Below, one piece after another: positions 16,227 through 25,077 of a stretch of 64,000 nucleotides of DNA; position 1 is the first letter of the stretch, and each line of letters begins with the position of its first letter. The notes under the pieces are model-generated. The model saw only the letters and a list, made by a program, of their open reading frames with translations, ran no database searches and was not told where the DNA came from. This DNA comes from Pseudomonas congelans. GTDB taxonomy: Bacteria > Pseudomonadota > Gammaproteobacteria > Pseudomonadales > Pseudomonadaceae. The stretch is from contig NZ_FNJH01000005.1 in NCBI RefSeq assembly GCF_900103225.1, forward strand, positions 189,671-253,670, in the 5' to 3' direction. A program made the position numbers and the translations under genes.

Positions 16227-16280
16227 CACAGCGGTTAGAGTGCGCCCTTTGTTTTCGTAACCTGAGGCAGATTCCAGCCC

Positions 16281-17831
16281 ATGCCCCGTAAAACCTGGCG
16301 CGCCGCGCTCGCCGCATATGCCAGCCCGTCGACATTAGTGTTACTGCTGCTCGGATTCGCTGCGGGCATGCCTTATATGCTGGTCTTTTCGACATTATCC
16401 GTGTGGTTGCGCGAAGCCGGTGTCGCTCGCGAGACCATCGGCTATGCGAGCCTGATCGGCCTTGCCTACGCCTTTAAATGGGTCTGGTCGCCATTGCTCG
16501 ACCAATGGCGCCTGCCCCTGCTCGGCAAGCTGGGACGTCGTCGCTCCTGGCTGGTGCTGTCCCAGAGCCTGGTGATTCTGGGCCTGATCGGTATGGGCTT
16601 CTGCGACCCGCAAAAGCATCTCTCGTGGCTGATCGCGATTGCCGTGGTGGTCGCCTTTTCTTCCGCCACGCAAGACATCGCCATTGATGCCTATCGCCTG
16701 GAAATTGCCCACGACACCCAACAGGCTGCCCTGGCCGCCAGCTACATGTCCGGCTACCGGGTCGCTGCACTGCTGGCAACTGCAGGTGCGCTGTATTTCG
16801 CCGAGGGCTTCGGCTCGACGGGCTTTGCCTACAAGCATTCAGCATGGACCGGCACTTACGTACTGTTCGGACTGCTGATGCTGCCCGCCCTGGTCACCAC
16901 TCTGATCATGCGCGAGCCGCCTGTGCCGTTGCGCACCCAGTTGTCGGCAGCGCGCTATGGCTTTACGCACCAGTTGGCCTCGGTGTTCGTGCTGATTGTG
17001 CTGCTGGTCTCCGTACCGGCGATGTTTACCCAGCTTTACAATACCGACTTCGCCAGCGTGCTGTTCAACGGCACCAGCTGGATGGACCTGTTGCTGGAAG
17101 ACCGGGCGTTTTTACGCGCGATTCTCTACACGCTCCTGACCATCGCCTGCCTGTCCTCGATGGGTCGCCGCGGACTCGCACCGGTACTCACCCCGATCAA
17201 CGATTTCATCATGCGCTACCGCTGGCAGGCGCTGCTGTTGCTGGGCCTGATCGCGACCTACCGGATGTCGGACACGGTGATGGGGGTCATGGCCAACGTG
17301 TTCTACATCGATCAGGGCTTTACCAAGGACCAGATCGCCAGCGTCAGCAAAATCTTCGGCCTGATCATGACCCTGCTGGGGGCCGGTATCGGCGGGCTGC
17401 TGATCGTGCGCTTCGGCATCATGCCGATCCTGTTCATCGGCGGCCTGACCTCGGCTTCGACCAATATCCTGTTCCTGTTGCTGGCGGATATGGGCCCGAA
17501 CGTGAAGATGCTGATCGTCACCATCTCGCTGGACAACCTCAGCTCCGGGCTCGCGACATCGGCGTTCGTCGCCTACCTGTCGAGCCTCACCAACCTGAAA
17601 TTCTCTGCCACGCAATACGCCTTGCTCAGCTCCATCATGCTGCTGCTACCGCGCCTGCTGGGCGGCTATTCCGGTGTGGTGGTGGAAAAGTACGGCTACC
17701 ACAACTTCTTCCTGATCACCGCGCTGTTGGGCATTCCGACGCTGGTGATGATCATCCTGCAATGGAACCGAGAGATACGCACGGCGAAGACCGAGCTGCC
17801 TCAAGAGGCTTCCGTTATCGACAAGCCCTGA
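16281..17831 (+). CDS. ampG: Muropeptide permease AmpG (MFS)
   Basis: A 516-residue major facilitator with about 14 hydrophobic helices. Its start, FAAGMPYMLVFSTLSVWLRE, and the SLIGLAYAFKWVWSPLLDQ segment are diagnostic of AmpG. It imports GlcNAc-anhydroMurNAc peptides released from murein so that they can be recycled, and thereby sets the signal for AmpR-controlled beta-lactamase expression. It has a poor ribosome site (CTGAGGCAG). In P. aeruginosa ampG is followed closely by mscS-like and yajQ genes; here a 10-kb type VI island lies between them. Confidence 0.93.
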   Translation: MPRKTWRAALAAYASPSTLVLLLLGFAAGMPYMLVFSTLSVWLREAGVARETIGYASLIGLAYAFKWVWSPLLDQWRLPLLGKLGRRRSWLVLSQSLVILGLIGMGFCDPQKHLSWLIAIAVVVAFSSATQDIAIDAYRLEIAHDTQQAALAASYMSGYRVAALLATAGALYFAEGFGSTGFAYKHSAWTGTYVLFGLLMLPALVTTLIMREPPVPLRTQLSAARYGFTHQLASVFVLIVLLVSVPAMFTQLYNTDFASVLFNGTSWMDLLLEDRAFLRAILYTLLTIACLSSMGRRGLAPVLTPINDFIMRYRWQALLLLGLIATYRMSDTVMGVMANVFYIDQGFTKDQIASVSKIFGLIMTLLGAGIGGLLIVRFGIMPILFIGGLTSASTNILFLLLADMGPNVKMLIVTISLDNLSSGLATSAFVAYLSSLTNLKFSATQYALLSSIMLLLPRLLGGYSGVVVEKYGYHNFFLITALLGIPTLVMIILQWNREIRTAKTELPQEASVIDKP

Positions 17832-17859
17832 TCTCTGGCTACCTCATCAAGGAACAACA

Positions 17860-18192
17860 TTGGACACCGAAAACAAAGCACGCGCTTTCAACCCCGTTCC
17901 CCTGATCCTTATCAGCCTGGGGATCTGGCTGCCGATCATCGGCACCCTGCTGACCTCGTACCTGTCCCGGGATCCCGCGACCCCGTCAGGGCCGATGGCC
18001 TTCGGCGGAGCCGTGGTTCTGCTCGCGCAGGTGGAAATCTTCGCCATCATCTTTCTGCTGATTTATGCGTTCGCCGTAAAACCGTGGAGACTCTCCACAA
18101 CCATACGTGCGGTGTTCTCGATCAACGCAGTAGCCGCCACCGTCGCGGCAATCGGCATTATCGTTACGCTGGCCAATATAAGCCTGCAGTAA
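17860..18192 (+). CDS. Small membrane protein, paralogue of the gene at 27619
   Basis: A 110-residue protein with three hydrophobic segments (about 12-32, 47-68 and 80-105) and the motif PWR just after the second. Its start is TTG with AAGGA at 6-nt spacing, 28 bases after ampG, so it may be co-transcribed. I recognise no named family. It is clearly homologous to the 109-residue protein at 27619: shared LGxWLPII, the E-x-x-A-x-I-x-F-x-I-Y-A stretch and AxKPWR are in the same order. Together the two genes bracket the type VI island. An immunity or accessory role is only a guess. Confidence 0.75.
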   Translation: MDTENKARAFNPVPLILISLGIWLPIIGTLLTSYLSRDPATPSGPMAFGGAVVLLAQVEIFAIIFLLIYAFAVKPWRLSTTIRAVFSINAVAATVAAIGIIVTLANISLQ

Positions 18193-18201
18193 TCGCCAAC
18201 T

Positions 18202-18237
18202 AAAAAAGCCCTGACGCTCACGCGCCAGGGCTTTTTT
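18202..18237 (+). terminator. Terminator after the left small membrane gene
   Basis: AAAAAAGCCCTG pairs with CAGGGCTTTTTT across a 12-base loop, 9 bases past the stop. It closes the ampG transcript and marks the left edge of the T6SS island. A degenerate copy follows the paralogous gene at 27964. Confidence 0.9.
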
Positions 18238-18504
18238 CATATCACGCGCCCTCCCCTTACAGTCTTTCCTCCTGGCGCCTCTCATTACACCGTAAGAAAC
18301 GCACTACAGCTTTTTATGAATTGGCCGACGACATTGCTAGCCATTCCTCACTACCTCACTGCGGCATCAAGAGTAATGTCGCCCGGTAATGGCCCTTTGC
18401 AATTTAAGTGTGTGCCCCAGGAAAGAAGTCTATAGACTCACCCACCTCTCTATATCAGCACTCTCGCCCGGAACGAGCGGCTGGTTTTATATAACGGAGC
18501 AACA
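18238..18504 (+). other. Non-coding upstream region of vgrG
   Basis: There is no gene in this gap (312 bases counting the terminator). It is AT-richer than the flanks. TATAGACT at about 18431 could serve as a -10 element, and ACGGAG lies 5 nt before the vgrG ATG. A sigma-54-like string near 18390 has the wrong spacing. I cannot name the promoter. Confidence 0.4.
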
Positions 18505-21066
18505 ATGTTAAAGGATCTAACGGCGCTGTTTGCGCCACAAAACCGTCGCCTGATCAAGCTGACGACCGTTGCCCGTGACGAACAGGAACTCCTGCTGGAA
18601 CGTTTTTCCGGCACTGAAAGCCTGTCCGAGCTGTTCAGTTTCGACTTGTCGATGATCAGTCGCGACGCCGGCCTGCAACTCAAATCGCAGATCGGCCAGC
18701 CCGCACAACTGGCAATAGAGCTGGCCAGCGGCGAGTCGCGCTTCATCAATGGCTATATCAGTGCCTTCAGCCTGGAAGGCAGCGACGGCGGTCTGGCACG
18801 TTACAGCGCAACACTGAGCCCCTGGCTGTGGATGCTCTCGCGACGCGTCGACTCGCGCATATTTCAGGAACAGACCATCGAAGCCGTTATCCGAACGGTA
18901 TTTGCGGCCTATGGCGCGTTGCCCGATTTCGAGTTTCAACTCAGCCAGCCACTCAAGACGCACAGTTACATTACTCAGTACCGTGAAAGCGATCTGACCT
19001 TTGTATTGCGCTTGCTGGAACACGAAGGGCTGTTCTTCTATTTCGATCACAATCAGGAAAAGCACACGCTGATCATTCTTGATCACTCGCGCGACCTCTC
19101 GCCCCTCCCCCAACAGCCAACCATTCGTTACCACAGTGCATCCGTTACCGAGACAGCGGATTCGATTACCGAATGGCGCAGCCATCGACGTCTGCAATCG
19201 GGGCGCATGTCCATTCAGACTTTCGATTACAAGCAGCCGCGCAATTCACTGCCGGTTGGCATGCCGAGCCTCAATGAGCAGGGCAACGTCGATTCGTATG
19301 AAGTGTATGACGTGCTCGATCACTACAGCCACGGCACCTTCAATGACGGAGAACGCCTGGTACGTCAGCGTCTGGAGGCCATTGAAGTTCAGGGCAAGAC
19401 ATTCACCGGCAACAGTAACTGCCGCGCCATGTACCCTGGCCACACCTTTGAGCTGACCCAGCATTTTGATCATGACCGCGGCTCCGCTGAAGATCGCAAT
19501 TTTCTGCTGATAACGGTCAAGCATGAGGGCAGCAACAATTACCTGTCGGACGAAGGCGCGGGCTACACGAACGAGTTCGTGTGCATTCGTCACAAGATTC
19601 CCTACCGTCATCCGATCACCGTCCCGCGCCCAAGCATTAACGGCCCGCTGAGCGCCATCGTGGTCGGGCCGGAAGGTGAGGAAGTGTTCACGGATGAGCT
19701 GGCGCGGATACAGGTCAGGTTCCACTGGCAGCGCGGCGACAGCCTGCCGCAGGGCACCACCTGGTTAAGGGTGGCGATGCCCAGTGCCGGCAGCGGCTTC
19801 GGGCATCAGTTCATGCCACGCATCGGCCAGGAAGTGTTGGTGACCTTTCTGGCAGGCGATATCGACCGGCCTCTGGTGACGTCGGTGCTCTACAACAACA
19901 TTAATCTGCCGCCACGCTTCAGCAAGGCCTCGGGGCTGCCCGGTAACCGCACACTGTCGGGGATCCGCACCCAGGAACACAAAGGCAGCGGCTTCAACGA
20001 ACTGCTGTTCGATGACACGCCAGGCTCACTGCGCGCTCGCATGGGCACGACCCATCAGGCCACCGCCCTCAACCTGGGCAAACTGACCGACCCGCGCACT
20101 GACGGCACCGCCCAGCCACGCGGCAACGGCGCAGAACTGCGCACCGATGCCGCCATCGCCCTGCGTGCCGCGCAAGGCATGTTGCTGACCACCTACGCGC
20201 GTACCGACGCAAAAGGCTCACAACTGGATCGCGAAGAGCTGCTCAAACTGCTGGCCGAGTGCGGCGAGCTGTTCAAATCCCTCGGCGAAACCGCAGCCGC
20301 GCGTGGCGGACAGGCGGTGGATGTCAAAGGTATAGAAGCCTTGCGCCAGTCGCTCGATCAATGGCCCGCGCCGGATAATAACGGCCTGGGTGACCCGGTA
20401 CTGGCCATGACCGCAGCAGCAGGCATCGCCAGCGCCACACCACGCTCGCAGGCTCATTATGCCGGTGAAAATCACGACACCACCGCGCAGGACAACCTGC
20501 AATTGACCAGCGGCGCGGCCATGCACCTGCAAGCGGGCAAAGGGCTGTCAGCTTTCGCCCAGGACGCAGGCATCAGCGCCATCGCCAACCGCGGCAAAGT
20601 ACTGGTGCAAGCGCAGGAAGACGACATCGCCCTCAATGCCCAGAAAAACCTGCATGTCTCGGCCGTTGAAGGCGAAGTGGTCATCACCGCGCCGACCATC
20701 CGCCTGGTCGCCGATGACGGCAGTTACATCAAGATTGGCGGCGGCGTCGAGATCGGCTCGCAAGGCAAAGTCACCGTGCACGCCAGCGAACACGACTGGA
20801 TCGGCCCCAAGACCGACAGCGCTGCGATCCCTTCTTTCGGCCGCGACCCCGCCGCCCAGCAGGTCACCTTTCACTACCCCGGCCACAGCGAACAAAGCCC
20901 GCGAGCAGCAGCGGATCACTCGTATGAAATCAAACTGGAAGATGGCAGCCTGGTGAAAGGAATGACGAACGCAGACGGACTGACCGAGCGCGTGGAACGC
21001 GAAATGATGCATCAGGCGCAAGTATCGGCACTGCGCAGCGGCACCCCGAAAGGAGGTGCGCAATGA
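18505..21066 (+). CDS. vgrG: Type VI secretion tip protein VgrG (TssI)
   Basis: An 853-residue spike protein. Residues 1 to about 380 form the gp27-like base (CRAMYPGHTFEL, SYITQYRESDLTFVLRLLEHEG). An OB-fold gp5 region follows (ARIQVRFHWQRGD, MPRIGQEVLVTFLAGDIDRP) to about 490, then the DUF2345 beta-helix (about 660-790). The last 60 residues (SYEIKLEDGSLVKGMTNADG) look like the transthyretin-like tail that loads lipase effectors in other VgrGs. No enzymatic extension is visible. It trimerises as the puncturing tip and carries cargo. The stop overlaps the tle3 start as ATGA, so it is coupled to the effector. No other T6SS structural genes are in the window, so it is an orphan vgrG cluster. 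Confidence 0.95.
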   Translation: MLKDLTALFAPQNRRLIKLTTVARDEQELLLERFSGTESLSELFSFDLSMISRDAGLQLKSQIGQPAQLAIELASGESRFINGYISAFSLEGSDGGLARYSATLSPWLWMLSRRVDSRIFQEQTIEAVIRTVFAAYGALPDFEFQLSQPLKTHSYITQYRESDLTFVLRLLEHEGLFFYFDHNQEKHTLIILDHSRDLSPLPQQPTIRYHSASVTETADSITEWRSHRRLQSGRMSIQTFDYKQPRNSLPVGMPSLNEQGNVDSYEVYDVLDHYSHGTFNDGERLVRQRLEAIEVQGKTFTGNSNCRAMYPGHTFELTQHFDHDRGSAEDRNFLLITVKHEGSNNYLSDEGAGYTNEFVCIRHKIPYRHPITVPRPSINGPLSAIVVGPEGEEVFTDELARIQVRFHWQRGDSLPQGTTWLRVAMPSAGSGFGHQFMPRIGQEVLVTFLAGDIDRPLVTSVLYNNINLPPRFSKASGLPGNRTLSGIRTQEHKGSGFNELLFDDTPGSLRARMGTTHQATALNLGKLTDPRTDGTAQPRGNGAELRTDAAIALRAAQGMLLTTYARTDAKGSQLDREELLKLLAECGELFKSLGETAAARGGQAVDVKGIEALRQSLDQWPAPDNNGLGDPVLAMTAAAGIASATPRSQAHYAGENHDTTAQDNLQLTSGAAMHLQAGKGLSAFAQDAGISAIANRGKVLVQAQEDDIALNAQKNLHVSAVEGEVVITAPTIRLVADDGSYIKIGGGVEIGSQGKVTVHASEHDWIGPKTDSAAIPSFGRDPAAQQVTFHYPGHSEQSPRAAADHSYEIKLEDGSLVKGMTNADGLTERVEREMMHQAQVSALRSGTPKGGAQ

Positions 21067-23099
21067 ACGGCGCCGATGAATACGCCGTTGCCCAAGGTAA
21101 TACGCGCCTGATCCCCAACCTCAATACCACCAGCAAAATGGAAGTGCCCGGCGATTTGCCAGGCGTAGTGATCTTTCTGCACGGTGTGAATGACCCAGGG
21201 GCTTCTTATGAGTCGGTGGAGACCGGGTTGTGTCAGGGGGTGAATGAGCGACTGGACCGGCCGGATCTGGTGCCGGGGCGGTATGGGGTAAGGTACAACG
21301 AAGCAAAAAAAGCGCCCTACGAGGAAAGGGACAGTGATCAGAAAGCCATGCTCGATGATCCTGACACCTATCTTTATCGGCGCGACGCATCTGACCCGAA
21401 AACCCATAGCCTGTTGATTCCCTTTTATTGGGGACATCGGGCAGCACCCGATCAAATAAAGCGTGATGACGCGGGCGATCCGTTCAGAATGCGTAATCAG
21501 TTTCAGGACATCAACGGCAACCGTCTGGACCGCCACTTTGCCAAGGCGGGAGGTTTTATTGCCAACGCGACCAATAACATACCGGATGTCTATGGTGAAG
21601 GTTTTAGGCCCAATCTGAAAAGCATCGCTCTGGAAACGTTTAAGCCAGACAACGCTTTATATTTTGGTCACTCGCCAGCGCGGCACTATTGCGTATTGGC
21701 GGCTCACCGTTTGGCTATGCTGATACGCGAGATCCGTCGCGTGTCGCCTGACGAGACAATAACAATCATGGGCCACAGCCAAGGCACGATAGTCACCTTG
21801 CTGGCGCAAGCGTTGCTGGTAGATGGAGGAGACCGTTGCGCAGATACTTTTATCATGGTTGATACGCCTTATTGTGTGTTGCCTGGTAACACTCCCAAAG
21901 ACCAAGACACATTTTCAACGCTAGTTGGGATCGTAACTGCGATAACAAATAAGCCACACACACAACCAGCCATGTCAGAGCTCAGGGACGCTAAAACCTA
22001 CTGCGGCAGAAGCGGTTCGCGATGGTCACCCACTCAAGGTATCCGCAAAAATAAAGTGGGCAGCATGACAGTCTTTCCCGAGCGAGATAACCGAGGAAAG
22101 GTGTATCTGTATTTCTGCCCGGATGACACCACTGTCTCACTGGATGACGTCCAAGGCATCGGGACCTATGGAATGCCTGATGCTCTACCTGATGGACGAA
22201 TGGCAATGATGGTGCTCCAGCAACTACGCTTCTATCAACGCATGTGGACTAAGCGCCATCGCTATGGTGAGCCGATCCTGATCGGCAACACGCCACAACC
22301 CGAACTCATGCGTGCCTCAGGCGAAGCTCGATACCCAGGTAGCTCATTTGGAGCCGGTATGATTGCCCGCGCGCCCATCCCGGAAAGGCAAGAACGCCTT
22401 ATTAATGCCGAAGCGCTGACTCCGCCTCATGAACCAGAAATGTTCGGCGGCGAAGCGGAAACTGGCACACCAACAACTTCAGGCTTGGATAGACCAGACG
22501 ACGTTGGCAAAAGCGTTGCGTTAGGGAAGGACGCCGCTACGTTCTTATGGATAGAAATGCCCACTGAATATGACGGTCCAAAAGTGACGAAGCGCCAAGC
22601 ATTAGAACGCTTCAACGCGCTTTCTGATGATCCAGAAAAAAAAACCCGCCAAGTACGGGTAGGAAGACCCAGAAACTATGCCAACGTTTTAACAGGGTAT
22701 ATTTACCAAAGGGAAGAAACGCCAAAAGAAGCTCGAGATCGTATGGAGAAAAAACGTGATGCATGGAGCGAAAACTCCTATCACTCAGGCATACTACGTA
22801 GCCCGGAAAATCATCGCTGGGTGACTGCAATGGACATCGCTATTGGCCAAGCTAAATGCTTGGATGATCCGGCAATGCGTGATGTGCTGGTGGCGATTGC
22901 GGATTGGAAGATCGACGAGGCGCAATTTTCCACAATTAGTGAGTCACCAGGCTGGGAAAGGCTCAGTGAGGAAGCTCAGGATTTAGTCAGGGCTAGCTAC
23001 CTGTACTATGAAGAAGGGGAGTTCCCTTCAACGGATCTAGTTTCACTAACTCCGCCGCAACTTATCCAGAGCGCTCCTAAATCTCGGGGTGCCCAATGA
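21063..23099 (+). CDS. tle3: Type VI lipase effector of the Tle3 family
   Basis: A 678-residue alpha/beta hydrolase without a signal peptide. The oxyanion region reads VVIFLHGVNDPGASYE (about 35-50), and the nucleophile elbow is G237-H-S239-Q-G241 (IMGHSQGT). The large C-terminal part matches the layout of Tle3 (DUF3274) phospholipases. Tle3 enzymes attack membrane phospholipids of rival bacteria from the periplasm and need the adaptor Tla3, which is encoded next. The start overlaps vgrG and the stop overlaps tla3 (both ATGA). Base composition turns markedly AT-richer from about 21.3 kb. An immunity protein must be nearby; the lipoprotein at 27008 is the best candidate. Confidence 0.88.
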   Translation: MNGADEYAVAQGNTRLIPNLNTTSKMEVPGDLPGVVIFLHGVNDPGASYESVETGLCQGVNERLDRPDLVPGRYGVRYNEAKKAPYEERDSDQKAMLDDPDTYLYRRDASDPKTHSLLIPFYWGHRAAPDQIKRDDAGDPFRMRNQFQDINGNRLDRHFAKAGGFIANATNNIPDVYGEGFRPNLKSIALETFKPDNALYFGHSPARHYCVLAAHRLAMLIREIRRVSPDETITIMGHSQGTIVTLLAQALLVDGGDRCADTFIMVDTPYCVLPGNTPKDQDTFSTLVGIVTAITNKPHTQPAMSELRDAKTYCGRSGSRWSPTQGIRKNKVGSMTVFPERDNRGKVYLYFCPDDTTVSLDDVQGIGTYGMPDALPDGRMAMMVLQQLRFYQRMWTKRHRYGEPILIGNTPQPELMRASGEARYPGSSFGAGMIARAPIPERQERLINAEALTPPHEPEMFGGEAETGTPTTSGLDRPDDVGKSVALGKDAATFLWIEMPTEYDGPKVTKRQALERFNALSDDPEKKTRQVRVGRPRNYANVLTGYIYQREETPKEARDRMEKKRDAWSENSYHSGILRSPENHRWVTAMDIAIGQAKCLDDPAMRDVLVAIADWKIDEAQFSTISESPGWERLSEEAQDLVRASYLYYEEGEFPSTDLVSLTPPQLIQSAPKSRGAQ

Positions 23100-24784
23100 T
23101 CGATCGTCCACAAAGCATGCTACTTCGCCCGAAATTGAAAAGATATTTCTGGGTAACCGTAGTTTTGCAGGTCCTTTGGCTTGGATTTGTCCTGCTTGTC
23201 TACCTAAAAGCACAGGAAAACGATATGCAACTTCGTGACATAAACCCAGTAATGCGGTGGGGCATCGCAGGCATTTTAGGCTTGGTTTTGCTGGTCTATA
23301 GCGGACACTGGTGGGGGAAAGCCATCGCCCATGAGAAAGCTGAGCTGGCAGCTTATAGAACAGAGGTTACAGCTCAAAAGAACGAGCAAATGGCAACTCA
23401 GCAACGGACATATTCGCTGGAAATAAGAGGAGCGGGAATTGCCATTTTTCACGATAGCCAATCAGAAATTTGGAGTTTCATAAAGAAGAAAAAAAATAAT
23501 TTTACATCCATCTACTCCAATGACGCCAAGGACTATGATGCCTCGCTTGACTCACGCAAAATTAGCAGAGATATAAAAATTCGTGCAGCTTTCCAGCATT
23601 CGGCTGGCGACGCGATCGCCTATTGGCCAATACCCGTGTTCGCACTGGGGCCTCCGAATCTATTCGATAAAGCCTATAGAGCTGCAGGCTTGATCAACTC
23701 TGGCCGAAATGCAGCAACACTGGGAGTTGCGCTGTTTCTCTGGCAGGACGATGAAAGCACTACCCATGCACAGGCCATGATCGAACGACTATTTAATTTT
23801 TTCGACGACAATTCACAGGTGCCACAGGCCCTCATCGCAAGCAGAGATGGGGATATTACTCGTGACGTTTATCGAAAGCCTGGGACACCGGCACTGCAAA
23901 ACGCCCAAGTAGTACCGACAATATTCGAAAGTATGACCGGACTGCTGGTCGCTCGTTCGGACCGGGTGGACAAGTATATTCGCCCTTACGCGACTCAAGA
24001 ACCCGAAGACAATCAAAACAAAAATACTGACCTGGGCAAACTGTGGGCTTTCTACTGGGAACAGCCGCGAAAATTTAGAAAAATATATGAGGATGCAGAA
24101 AAGGCCAAAGGGGTTAAAGCTCCACTCGCCCCTGGTACGATATCGACCGCCTACTGGCAATCCCAACTCCCCACTCTCTGGAAAACCACCAGCAACCGTG
24201 GTCCCGGCAATTTCGAACCCTCCCCTTGGCTGCCGATCCGTTGGGGCCAGCATCAGGTCAAGGAGTTCGACGCTGCGCCTGTTCTCGGCTATCTGCACCG
24301 CCCGATCAAGGCGCCCATGCAGGATGAAAACGGCAAGCGCCTGAAACCGGCCTTGCAAGCCAAAGCGCTGCAAGCCGCTTGGGTGCAGGCGCTGGATACC
24401 TTGCCAGATGGTCAGAAACCTGTGCGGGTGTTCTATGACAGCACCAACAACCCGGAAGCGGAAATCGCCCTGAACAACGCCCTGCACGACCTGAACAAGG
24501 ACGGCCATGGTCTTGAGCTCGGCAATGTCGAAGAGGGCTACGACATCGGTCGTCGTCTGGGCAATACCGGGGTCAGCGGTGCGCTGGTCGAGATCAATCT
24601 GGCGACCATCGCCAGTTACAAGGACGGTGGCGTCAGTGCCGTGGTCTATGCAGGCACCGATGGCAGCCTGACCGTACAAATGGTCCGCCCGCCCGATGAC
24701 GCCCGTAAAGCGAAGAACAGCCAGAACCGCGGCGCAGATCCGTTCACCTTCGGCTCGCCAACCGGCGGGGCACCTGCAGAGTGA
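23096..24784 (+). CDS. tla3: Type VI lipase adaptor Tla3, copy A (DUF2875)
   Basis: A 562-residue protein with two hydrophobic helices (about 17-37 and 48-66), then a soluble region. It matches the DUF2875 family, whose P. aeruginosa member Tla3 binds Tle3 and loads it on VgrG2b (recalled from Berni and colleagues). Residues to about 350 differ from copy B, whereas the last 210 or so are nearly identical (three visible changes). AT-rich codons are common in the N-terminal part, while the C-terminal part has normal Pseudomonas composition. The gene overlaps tle3 and the PAAR gene by 4 bases each, so vgrG-tle3-tla3-PAAR is one tightly coupled unit. Confidence 0.88.
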   Translation: MIDRPQSMLLRPKLKRYFWVTVVLQVLWLGFVLLVYLKAQENDMQLRDINPVMRWGIAGILGLVLLVYSGHWWGKAIAHEKAELAAYRTEVTAQKNEQMATQQRTYSLEIRGAGIAIFHDSQSEIWSFIKKKKNNFTSIYSNDAKDYDASLDSRKISRDIKIRAAFQHSAGDAIAYWPIPVFALGPPNLFDKAYRAAGLINSGRNAATLGVALFLWQDDESTTHAQAMIERLFNFFDDNSQVPQALIASRDGDITRDVYRKPGTPALQNAQVVPTIFESMTGLLVARSDRVDKYIRPYATQEPEDNQNKNTDLGKLWAFYWEQPRKFRKIYEDAEKAKGVKAPLAPGTISTAYWQSQLPTLWKTTSNRGPGNFEPSPWLPIRWGQHQVKEFDAAPVLGYLHRPIKAPMQDENGKRLKPALQAKALQAAWVQALDTLPDGQKPVRVFYDSTNNPEAEIALNNALHDLNKDGHGLELGNVEEGYDIGRRLGNTGVSGALVEINLATIASYKDGGVSAVVYAGTDGSLTVQMVRPPDDARKAKNSQNRGADPFTFGSPTGGAPAE

Positions 24785-25050
24785 GTTATCCGGTCTGCCT
24801 GGGCGACGCCACCAGCAGTGGTGGCCGAGTGGTGTCCTGCCAACTGGCAGGCACCCACACCATCAACGGCAAGCCTCCGGCCGTGCTGGGCGACAAAGCC
24901 ACCTGCCCGCTTCATGCGGGTGAGTTCGCCTTTATCGAAGGCCACCCCACCCGAAAGCTGAACGGCATCCCGGTGGTCCTGCACGGCCATCGGCTGGCGT
25001 GCGGCTGTCAGGGTGTGGCCAGCCATGCCATGAATGTGCGAGTGGTTTAG
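24146..25050 (+). repeat. Long direct repeat, copy A (tla3 3' part plus PAAR)
   Basis: About 905 bp, nearly identical to 26023-26927 at a constant offset of 1877. Identity starts abruptly at ACCGCCTACTGGCAATCCC and runs through the PAAR stop codon. Confidence 0.93.
24781..25050 (+). CDS. PAAR-domain spike-tip protein, copy A
   Basis: An 89-residue PAAR protein. The repeated pattern GDATSSGG, INGKPPAVLGDKATCP, LNGIPVVLHGHRLACG is the folded-cone repeat with metal-binding Cys and His near the tip. PAAR proteins sharpen the VgrG trimer and can fix cargo to it. The start is GTG, overlapping the tla3A stop as GTGA. There is no toxin extension. Copy B differs by six residues. Being encoded right after tla3 suggests that adaptor and PAAR act together on the same spike; this is inferred. 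Confidence 0.88.
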   Translation: MSYPVCLGDATSSGGRVVSCQLAGTHTINGKPPAVLGDKATCPLHAGEFAFIEGHPTRKLNGIPVVLHGHRLACGCQGVASHAMNVRVV

Positions 25051-25077
25051 GGGTTTTATTTGTGATCAGGTTATGCA

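Noticed and set aside
18390..18402. Sigma-54-like string TGGCCCTTTGCA upstream of vgrG
   Set aside because: The GG and GC elements are only 6 bases apart; sigma-54 promoters need 10.
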